This document shows, one piece after another, positions 1 to 5,195 of a DNA stretch of 6,264 nt. The notes beneath the pieces were generated by a model. The model saw only the letters and a list, made by a program, of their open reading frames with translations. It did not search any database and had not been told where the DNA came from. Position numbers and translations under genes: made by a program. Source of the stretch: an uncultured Actinomycetes bacterium (GTDB taxonomy: Bacteria > Actinomycetota > Acidimicrobiia > Acidimicrobiales > Acidimicrobilacustridaceae); contig CAMFLJ010000228.1 of NCBI GenBank assembly GCA_945957335.1, positions 1 through 6,264 of the forward strand. Direction: 5' to 3'. Position 1 is the first letter of the stretch. Every line of letters starts with the position of its first letter.

Positions 1-892
1 CGTCGAGCAGGTCATGGGCCGCAGCGACGTGCACGTGGTGTCGAACCCGGAGTTCCTCCGCGAGGGCACCGCCGTCCACGACTTCCTGCACCCCGACCGC
101 GTGGTGATCGGCGCCGAGGACCAGAGCGCCGCCGTCCGCATCGCCGGGCTCTACCTCGGGCTCCCCGCGCCGTTCATGGTCACCGACCCGGCGTCGGCGG
201 AGACCATCAAGTACGCCTCGAACGCCTTCCTGGCCATGAAGCTGTCGTTCGTCAACGCCATCGCCAACCTCTGCGAGGCCGTGGGCGCCGACGTCAACGA
301 CGTGGTGCTCGGCATGGGCTACGACAAGCGCATCGGCCACGAGTTCCTCCGGCCCGGCCCCGGCTGGGGCGGGAGCTGCTTCCCGAAGGACTCCAAGGCG
401 TTGCAGTACATCGCCAAGGACAACGGCTACGAGTTCTCGCTGATCGACGCGCTGCTCGAGCAGAACACCGAGCAGTTCGACCGGGTCGCCGACAAGGTCG
501 CCCGCTTCGCCGGCGGCGAGCTCGAGGGCGCCACCGTGGCGGCCTGGGGCCTCACGTTCAAGGCCGACACCGACGACCGCCGCCAGTCACCCGCCCTCGA
601 GGTGCTGTCGCGGCTCGTGGCTCGCGGTGCCCGGGTGAAGGCGTTCGATCCCACCGTCACGGCGTCGATGCCCGAGCTGCCCGAGGTCGAGGTGGCCACC
701 GATCCCTACGCCGCCTGCGAGGGCGCCGACGTGCTGGTCGTCCTCACCGAGTGGGACGACTTCAAGTGGCTCGACCTCGACAAGGTGGCCGACCTCATGG
801 CCCACCGCCGCATCGTCGACGGCCGCAACCTGCTCGACCGCGCCGCGGTCCGCCGGCGGGGCTTCGAGTACGAAGGCATCGGCCGGCTCTGA
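1..892 (+). CDS. ugd: UDP-glucose 6-dehydrogenase, 5'-partial
   Basis: This cytoplasmic enzyme oxidises UDP-glucose to UDP-glucuronate with two NAD+, supplying the substrate of the next gene. The reading frame is open from base 2 with no start: the Met at 14-16 is internal, because the family motif SNPEFLREG follows it directly. Counting from that Met, visible landmarks are SNPEFLREG (10-18), the central-domain segment SNAFLAMKLSFVN (69-81, with the conserved Lys76 and Asn80), and GPGWGGSCFPKD (115-126), which holds the catalytic Cys122 and Asp126. The C-terminal UDP-binding domain shows TFKADTDDRRQSPAL (181-195), TEWDDF (245-250) and VDGRNLLD (268-275). Family members have roughly 430-440 residues, so about 140 residues, including the N-terminal NAD-binding GxGxxG loop, lie outside the window. 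The gene ends in TGA 16 nt before the UDP-xylose synthase gene, so the two are probably co-transcribed. Family assignment is firm. Close relatives using UDP-ManNAc or GDP-mannose are less likely given the UDP-glucuronate-consuming neighbour. Confidence 0.95.
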   Translation, partial: VEQVMGRSDVHVVSNPEFLREGTAVHDFLHPDRVVIGAEDQSAAVRIAGLYLGLPAPFMVTDPASAETIKYASNAFLAMKLSFVNAIANLCEAVGADVNDVVLGMGYDKRIGHEFLRPGPGWGGSCFPKDSKALQYIAKDNGYEFSLIDALLEQNTEQFDRVADKVARFAGGELEGATVAAWGLTFKADTDDRRQSPALEVLSRLVARGARVKAFDPTVTASMPELPEVEVATDPYAACEGADVLVVLTEWDDFKWLDLDKVADLMAHRRIVDGRNLLDRAAVRRRGFEYEGIGRL

Positions 893-908
893 GCCGGTCG
901 GACACCGC

Positions 909-1844
909 ATGGCACGCATCGTCGTCACCGGTGGGGCCGGGTTCCTCGGCTCGCACCTCACCGACGCGCTCCTCGCACGCGGTGACGAGGTCGTCTCGCT
1001 CGACAACCTCTGCACGGGCGAGCTGCGCAACCTGGCCCACCTCGACGGCCACCCGGGCTTCACCTTCGTCGAGCACGACGTCACCGAGCACATCGCCGTC
1101 GACGGTCCCGTCGACGCCGTGCTCCACCTGGCCAGCCCCGCCTCGCCCCCCGGCTACCTCGCCCTTCCCGTCGAGACGCTGATGGTCGGCAGCCGGGGCA
1201 CGCACAACGCCCTCGGCCTGGCCCGGGCCAAGGGGGCGCGCTTCTTCGTGTCGAGCACCAGCGAGGTCTACGGCGACCCGTCGGTGCACCCCCAGCCCGA
1301 GTCCTACTGGGGCAACGTCAACCCGATTGGCCCCCGCAGCGTCTACGACGAGGCCAAGCGCTTCACCGAGGCGCTCACGATGGCCTACCACCGCACCCAC
1401 GGCGTCGACGTGCGGATCGTGCGCATCTTCAACACCTACGGCCCGCGGATGAGGGCCGACGACGGACGGGTCGTGTCGAACTTCATCGTGCAGGCGCTCC
1501 GGGGCGAGCCCCTGACGATCTACGGCGACGGCAGCCAGACCCGATCGTTCTGCTACGTCGACGACGAGATCCGCGGGTTCCTGGCCCTGCTCGACGGGCC
1601 CCACACGGGGCCGATCAACATCGGCAACGACGGCGAGTTCACGATGCTCGAGCTGGCCGAGGTGGTCCGCGAGGTCACCGGTTCGAGCTCGCCGATCGAG
1701 CACCTGCCGCTGCCGGAGGACGACCCGAAGCAGCGCCGGCCCGATCTCACCCTCGCCCGCAGCCTCCTCGGCTGGGAGCCCAGCGTGGCGCTGAGCGACG
1801 GCGTGGCCCGCACCGTCGAGTACTTCGCCTCGGTCCTGCCCTAG
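909..1844 (+). CDS. uxs: UDP-glucuronate decarboxylase (UDP-xylose synthase)
   Basis: This extended short-chain dehydrogenase of 311 residues should convert UDP-glucuronate to UDP-xylose, with NAD+ recycled in the active site. The NAD-binding loop TGGAGFLG is at 7-14. HLASPASPPGY (73-83) and STSEVYGDP (116-124) are typical of UDP-xylose synthases, and the catalytic YxxxK pair is Tyr146/Lys150. NTYGPRM (175-181) followed by DDGRVVSNFI (184-193) and GSQTRSF (208-214) also match this family. Glu119 and Arg277 sit where the human enzyme has its active-site Glu and Arg. The length is that of a single-domain enzyme without the transformylase domain of ArnA, which argues against 4-keto-arabinose production. 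The ATG start is chosen because the nucleotide-binding strand begins at once (MARIVVTGG). No clear Shine-Dalgarno lies in the 16-nt gap, so translation may depend on the upstream dehydrogenase gene. The pairing with that gene makes a complete UDP-glucose to UDP-xylose route. It converges with the fucose synthase gene. Confidence 0.93.
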   Translation: MARIVVTGGAGFLGSHLTDALLARGDEVVSLDNLCTGELRNLAHLDGHPGFTFVEHDVTEHIAVDGPVDAVLHLASPASPPGYLALPVETLMVGSRGTHNALGLARAKGARFFVSSTSEVYGDPSVHPQPESYWGNVNPIGPRSVYDEAKRFTEALTMAYHRTHGVDVRIVRIFNTYGPRMRADDGRVVSNFIVQALRGEPLTIYGDGSQTRSFCYVDDEIRGFLALLDGPHTGPINIGNDGEFTMLELAEVVREVTGSSSPIEHLPLPEDDPKQRRPDLTLARSLLGWEPSVALSDGVARTVEYFASVLP

Positions 1845-1859
1845 GGGCGGGGCGCCGGC

Positions 1860-2837
1860 TCAGAAGGGCCGCGACTCGGCTTCCTCGCGGTTGGCGAGGT
1901 ACCAGTCGAGGGTGAGGCGCAGGCCTTCGTCGAAGGGCGTGGAGGCCACGAAGCCGAACCGCTCGCGGGCGCGCGTGGCGTCGACGCCCCGGCGGGGCTG
2001 GCCGTCGGGCTTGGAGTCGTCCCAGACGACCTCGCCCTCGTAGCCGACGAGCTTCACGATGATCTCGACGAGGTCGCGGATGGGCAGCTCGCGGCTGGCG
2101 CCGAGGTTGACGGGGTCGCCGTCGTCGTAGCGCTCGGCGGCGAGGACGATGCCGTCGGCGGCGTCGTCGACGAACAGGAACTCGCGGCTGGCGGAGCCGG
2201 TTCCCCACACGACCATGTGGTCGGCGCCGCTCTCCTTGGCGTCGACGGCCTTCTTGATCAGGGCCGGGATCACGTGCGACACGGCCGGGTGGAACTTGTC
2301 GCGGGGGCCGTAGAGGTTGGTCGGCATGAGGTAGACGGCGCTCTGGCCGTACTGCTCGCGGTTGGCCTGCAGCTGCACGAGCTGGGCCAGCTTGGCGATG
2401 CCGTACGGGGCGTTGGTCTCCTCCGGGTAGCCCTCCCACAGCGAGGACTCCTGGAACGGCACCGGGGTGAACTTGGGGTACGAGCAGATCGTGCCCACCA
2501 TGACCGTCTTGGGCGTGTCGCAGAGGCGCGCCTCGTCGAGCACGTAGGTGCCCATCAGCAGGTTGTCGAGGTAGAGGTCGGCCGGGCGGGCCATGTTGGC
2601 GCCGATGCCACCGACCCGGGCCGCCAGGTGGATCACGAGGTCGGGCAGGACGTCGGCGAAGAGGGCGGCGACGGCGGACCGGTCGCGCAGGTCGTAGTCG
2701 GCGCTGGTGGGGGCCACGACCGAGGTGGCGCCGCCGGCCGCGAGGCGGTCGAGCACGGCCTGCCCGAGGAAGCCCCGACCTCCGGTGACGAGCACCCGCC
2801 GGGTGCGCCAGAAGTCGGGATCGGGGGCGTTCTCCAT
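1860..2837 (-). CDS. fcl: GDP-L-fucose synthase (GDP-4-keto-6-deoxymannose epimerase/reductase)
   Basis: This enzyme makes GDP-L-fucose from GDP-4-keto-6-deoxy-D-mannose by 3,5-epimerisation and NADPH reduction. The reading frame can open at 2846 (328 residues) or at a second ATG at 2837 (325 residues). I prefer 2837 because AGGA (minus strand, plus positions 2849-2846) lies 8 nt upstream of it, while the 2846 ATG has no usable ribosome binding site. Numbering from the longer form: TGGRGFLG nucleotide loop at 21-28, HLAARVGG (73-80), GTICSYPK (118-125), SLWEGYPEETNAPYGIAK (135-152). The proposed catalytic residues are Cys121, Tyr148, Lys152 and His191. Their mutual spacing equals that of E. 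coli Cys109, Tyr136, Lys140 and His179. Thr119 stands where E. coli has catalytic Ser107, a conservative change. It is the only minus-strand gene here, converging on the UDP-xylose synthase gene and diverging from the glycosyltransferases. The dehydratase Gmd that makes its substrate is not in the window. Another GDP-hexose reductase activity is possible but less likely. Confidence 0.92.
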   Translation of the reverse strand: MENAPDPDFWRTRRVLVTGGRGFLGQAVLDRLAAGGATSVVAPTSADYDLRDRSAVAALFADVLPDLVIHLAARVGGIGANMARPADLYLDNLLMGTYVLDEARLCDTPKTVMVGTICSYPKFTPVPFQESSLWEGYPEETNAPYGIAKLAQLVQLQANREQYGQSAVYLMPTNLYGPRDKFHPAVSHVIPALIKKAVDAKESGADHMVVWGTGSASREFLFVDDAADGIVLAAERYDDGDPVNLGASRELPIRDLVEIIVKLVGYEGEVVWDDSKPDGQPRRGVDATRARERFGFVASTPFDEGLRLTLDWYLANREEAESRPF

Positions 2838-2845
2838 GGCCGGCA

Positions 2846-2849
2846 TCCT
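2846..2849 (-). promoter_or_regulatory. Shine-Dalgarno deciding the fucose synthase start
   Basis: Read on the minus strand, AGGA is followed by an 8-nt spacer and the ATG at 2837. The alternative ATG at 2846 overlaps this element and has only distant G-rich sequence upstream. The same window shows strong Shine-Dalgarno use ahead of two glycosyltransferase genes, which supports the internal ATG as the true start. A leaderless start at 2846 cannot be excluded. Confidence 0.45.
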
Positions 2850-2907
2850 ACCGGCGGCCCCCGACCTGCCCGGGTAGGCCCGGGCGCCGTGGGAGACTCA
2901 TGCCCCC
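2847..2907. promoter_or_regulatory. Divergent intergenic region, likely bidirectional promoter
   Basis: This is the only gap in the window long enough for promoters. It lies between the minus-strand fucose synthase gene and the plus-strand glycosyltransferase run, so transcription of both must start here or inside the flanking genes. On the plus strand, GAGACT at 2893-2898 ends 9 nt before the ATG at 2908. It carries the A and T of the actinobacterial TAnnnT -10 element, though not its first T, and the spacing would suit a leaderless or very short leader. No convincing -35 is visible. GGGAG at 2891-2895 could instead act as a Shine-Dalgarno, but its 12-nt spacer is long. The role is inferred from position and the exact promoter is uncertain. 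Confidence 0.4.
2865..2878. repeat. Near-perfect 14-bp palindrome, candidate operator
   Basis: CCTGCCCGGGTAGG reads as two 7-bp half sites with 6 of 7 positions complementary; the one mismatch is G2868 against T2875. A GCCCGGG unit occurs at 2868-2874 and again at 2878-2884, ten bases or about one helical turn apart. A separate CCTACC at 2847-2852 is inverted as GGTAGG at 2873-2878. Its place in the divergent gap would suit a repressor or activator site, but short palindromes are common in DNA this rich in G and C, so the function is only a suggestion. Confidence 0.3.
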
Positions 2908-4014
2908 ATGGATCGACCTCTCCGGGTGGCCGTCACCCTCGAACAGTGCTGGCACGCCGTGCCCGGCGGCACCGCCCGTGCGGCGCTCGACTCGATCCTC
3001 GCCCTGCAGGCCCACACCGACGTCGACATGGTCGGCGTGAGCGCCCGCCACGGCTCACCGCCGCCGCCGGCATGGGCGCCGTCGATCCCGGTCGAGCGGC
3101 TGCCGCTGCCACGGCTCGCGCTCTACGAGTCGTGGCACCGCCTGCGCCGCCCGGCCGTCGAGCGCGCCACCGGCCCCGTCGACGTCATCCACGCCACGGG
3201 CATGGCCGTCCCGCCGCCCAGCGCGCCCCTCGTGGTCACCGTCCACGACCTGGCCTTCCTGCGCGACCCGGCCCGCGCCACCCGCCGGGGCGCCTCGTTC
3301 TTCCGCCGGGCCATCGAGCTCGCCCGGGCCGACGCCACCATCGTGATCTGCCCGTCGCGCGCCACCCTCGACGACTGCGCGGCCAACGGGTTCGACCGGT
3401 CCCGGCTGCGGCTCGTGCCGTGGGGGATCGAGGCCGAACCGGTCGATCCCGACGCGGTCACCGAGGTGCGCGCCCGCTTCGGCCTCGGCGACCGCTTCGT
3501 GCTCTGGAGCGGCACCATCGAGCCCCGCAAGAACCTGCCCACCCTGCTCGACGCCTTCGAGCGCCTCGACGACCCCGACGTCACGCTGGTGCTCGCCGGC
3601 CCCCAGGGCTGGAACGAGGACATCGCGCCCCGCATCGAGCGACTCGGCCGGCGGGTGAAGGCAGTGGGCTTCGTCGACCCCGACGTCCTGCGGGCCCTCT
3701 ACGCGGGTGCCTCGGTGTTCTGCTTCCCGAGCCTCGAGGAGGGCTTCGGCCTCCCCGTGCTGGAGGCCATGGCCCAGGGCACGCCCGTGATCACCTCGTC
3801 GGGCACCGCCACCGCCGAGGTCGCCGGCGACGCCGGGGTGCTCGTCGACCCGACCGATGTCACCGCCCTGGCCGACGCCCTCAGGGGCGTGCTGGCCGAC
3901 GCCACCGCCGCAGCCGCGCTGGGCGAGGCGGGCCGGGCGCGCGCCGCGGCGGAGTTCAGCTGGTCGCGCACCGCCGACGCCCTGCTCGGCGCCTACGAGG
4001 AGGCCGCCGCGTGA
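2908..4014 (+). CDS. GT4-type glycosyltransferase (first of three)
   Basis: This 368-residue GT-B fold glycosyltransferase probably transfers a sugar from a nucleotide donor onto a lipid-linked or growing glycan at the cytoplasmic face of the membrane. The N-terminal half has a glycine-rich acceptor-side loop (VPGGTARAAL, 18-27) and the conserved VHDLAFLRDP (112-121). The C-terminal donor domain shows SGTIEPRKN (201-209, with the Arg207/Lys208 pair expected near the diphosphate), a Rossmann core VTLVLAGPQGW (225-235), and EGFGLPVLE (278-286), a complete EX7E motif with Glu278 and Glu286. No signal peptide or membrane helix is evident. The ATG at 2908 is the natural start, as the first beta strand (LRVAVTL) follows at once. 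Another ATG at 2900 is out of frame. It begins the plus-strand run after the divergent gap, and its stop overlaps the next start. Mannosyl-, fucosyl- or xylosyltransfer are all possible; donor and acceptor cannot be told from sequence. Confidence 0.9.
   Translation: MDRPLRVAVTLEQCWHAVPGGTARAALDSILALQAHTDVDMVGVSARHGSPPPPAWAPSIPVERLPLPRLALYESWHRLRRPAVERATGPVDVIHATGMAVPPPSAPLVVTVHDLAFLRDPARATRRGASFFRRAIELARADATIVICPSRATLDDCAANGFDRSRLRLVPWGIEAEPVDPDAVTEVRARFGLGDRFVLWSGTIEPRKNLPTLLDAFERLDDPDVTLVLAGPQGWNEDIAPRIERLGRRVKAVGFVDPDVLRALYAGASVFCFPSLEEGFGLPVLEAMAQGTPVITSSGTATAEVAGDAGVLVDPTDVTALADALRGVLADATAAAALGEAGRARAAAEFSWSRTADALLGAYEEAAA
3739..3772 (+). repeat. 34-bp direct repeat, copy 1 (within glycosyltransferase gene 1)
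   Basis: These 34 bases are identical to 4890-4923 in the next gene, in the same reading frame, and mismatch on both sides. They encode EGFGLPVLEAM, the EX7E donor-binding motif. Protein conservation explains the shared amino acids. It does not by itself explain identical codon choice at every synonymous position, so codon bias, a recent duplication or gene conversion must contribute. Confidence 0.85.
3998..4003 (+). promoter_or_regulatory. Shine-Dalgarno for glycosyltransferase gene 2, inside gene 1
   Basis: A perfect AGGAGG lies 7 nt before the GTG at 4011. It is formed by the Glu-Glu-Ala codons near the end of the upstream gene. This fixes the GTG start in a frame that has no upstream stop codon until before 2217, and it supports translational coupling across the 4-nt overlap. 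Confidence 0.8.
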
Positions 4015-5195
4015 GCGCAGCCCCGGGCCCGACCCGCGTCGGCGTCAACCTGCTGTGGCTCGTCCCCGGCGAGGTCGGTGGCAGCGAGGAGTACACGGTG
4101 CGGCTGCTCGGCGCCCTCGCCGACCTGGCGCCCGACGACCTCGAGGTCACGCTCTACGTGAACGGCCGCTTCGGGGGCACCCACGCCGAGCTCACCGAGC
4201 GCTTCCGCACCGTCGTGGCGCCCGTCTCCGGCAGCTCGCGCCTCGTGCGGGTCGGCGCGGAGTCGACGTGGCTGGGGTCGCGCACGCTCCGCGACCGCGT
4301 CGAGCTGGTGCACCACGCCGGCGGCACCATGCCCACCCTGCGCACCGCGCCCGGCGTCGTCACCCTCCACGACCTCCAGCCGATCACCCACCCCGAGCGC
4401 TTCGGGCTGGTGAAGCGCACCTACATCCGGATGGTCGCGCCCCGCTCGCTGCGCGCCGCCGCCCGGGTGGTGTGCCTCACCGAGTTCACCGCCGGCGACG
4501 CCGTCGCCCTCGCCGGGGTCGATCCCGCCCGGGTGAGCCTGGTGCCCTGCGGTGTCGACGACCCCGGTCCCGGCCCCGACCCGCTGGTCCAGGAGTCCGT
4601 GCTCGAGCGCCACGGGCTGCTCGGCCACCCGTTCGTGCTCTACCCGGCGATCACCTACGCCCACAAGAACCACGAGACCCTCGTCGCCGCCTTCGCCCGC
4701 ATCGCCACGGCCCGGCCCGACCTGCGCCTCGTGCTCACCGGCAGCGAGGGCTCCTACGAACCCGTCGTCCGGGCCGCGGTGTCGGCCTACGGGCTGACCG
4801 GGCGGGTCGTGCGCACCGGGCGCATCCCCGAGCACGAGCTCGACGTGCTCTACCGGCAGGCGTCGCTCATGGCGTTCCCGAGCCGGTACGAGGGCTTCGG
4901 CCTCCCCGTGCTGGAGGCCATGGTGCGCGGGTGCCCGGTCGTGGCCAGCGACGTCGGCGGCCTGCCGTCGGTCGCGGGCGACGCCGCCGTGCTCGTCGAT
5001 CCGCTCGACCCGGTGGTGTGGGCCGACACGATCGCGGATCTGCTCGACCACCCCGACCGGCGTACCGTGCTCTCCCGGCACGGCGTCGAGCGGGCCCGCC
5101 ACTTCCGGTGGCCCGACGCGGCCGGCGCCCTCGCCGACGTCTACCGCGACGTCGCCCGGCGAGACCCCCGTCCGACCACCGAGGAGACCCGGTGA
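4011..5195 (+). CDS. GT4-type glycosyltransferase (second of three)
   Basis: This 394-residue GT-B glycosyltransferase has the same general role as its neighbours: sugar transfer in building a surface glycan. From the GTG start, the N-terminal domain begins with VGVNLLWLVPGEVGGSEEY (10-28, Gly-rich loop) and contains VVTLHDLQPITHPERF (116-131). The donor domain holds YPAITYAHKNHETL (211-224, Lys219 expected near the phosphates), the strand LRLVLTGSEG (238-247) and EGFGLPVLE (294-302), an intact EX7E. The HDLQ and TYAHKNH signatures resemble the GT4 branch that includes O-antigen mannosyl- and rhamnosyltransferases, but the donor remains open. The frame is open far upstream, so length alone would give a false 992-residue protein. 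The GTG at 4011 is chosen because of the AGGAGG 7 nt upstream, the GTGA overlap with the preceding stop, and because family homology begins there. It is probably the product of an old duplication with gene 1. Confidence 0.9.
   Translation: MSAAPGPTRVGVNLLWLVPGEVGGSEEYTVRLLGALADLAPDDLEVTLYVNGRFGGTHAELTERFRTVVAPVSGSSRLVRVGAESTWLGSRTLRDRVELVHHAGGTMPTLRTAPGVVTLHDLQPITHPERFGLVKRTYIRMVAPRSLRAAARVVCLTEFTAGDAVALAGVDPARVSLVPCGVDDPGPGPDPLVQESVLERHGLLGHPFVLYPAITYAHKNHETLVAAFARIATARPDLRLVLTGSEGSYEPVVRAAVSAYGLTGRVVRTGRIPEHELDVLYRQASLMAFPSRYEGFGLPVLEAMVRGCPVVASDVGGLPSVAGDAAVLVDPLDPVVWADTIADLLDHPDRRTVLSRHGVERARHFRWPDAAGALADVYRDVARRDPRPTTEETR
4890..4923 (+). repeat. 34-bp direct repeat, copy 2 (within glycosyltransferase gene 2)
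   Basis: Exact copy of 3739-3772, offset by 1151 bp in direct orientation and encoding the same EGFGLPVLEAM segment. A further shared TTCCCGAGCC lies a few bases upstream in both genes (3724-3733 and 4875-4884), so the similar stretch is somewhat longer with interruptions. Confidence 0.85.
5181..5186 (+). promoter_or_regulatory. Shine-Dalgarno for glycosyltransferase gene 3, inside gene 2
   Basis: GAGGAG ends 5 nt before the GTG at 5192 and is made by the Glu-Glu codons near the C terminus of the upstream protein. It supports the GTG start and coupling through the GTGA overlap. Confidence 0.75.

Noticed and set aside
14..16. ATG as the start of the UDP-glucose dehydrogenase
   Set aside because: The frame is open upstream to the window edge and the sequence from this Met begins in the middle of the conserved domain, just before SNPEFLREG. 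The true start is outside the window.
795..1703. 302-codon minus-strand open frame opposite the UDP-xylose synthase gene
   Set aside because: Antisense shadow: the sense strand carries an intact enzyme with all catalytic motifs, and the antisense product has no family signature.
1845..1859. Possible bidirectional terminator between the convergent stops
   Set aside because: Only 15 bp of G+C-rich sequence with no clear stem-loop and no T-run on either strand. Any terminator would have to lie inside the coding ends, and I cannot show one.
2217..4010. Open plus-strand frame running about 600 codons upstream of the second glycosyltransferase, giving an apparent 992-residue protein
   Set aside because: It is antisense to the fucose synthase gene and then out of frame over the first glycosyltransferase. 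The translation is low-complexity Arg/Gly/Ala/Pro without domains. The lack of stops is a product of high G+C content, and the true start is the GTG at 4011 with AGGAGG ahead.
3993..5102. 369-codon minus-strand open frame opposite the second glycosyltransferase
   Set aside because: It is a mirror of a well-supported gene, rich in His, Gly, Asp and Val dipeptides, and has no recognisable fold or start signal.
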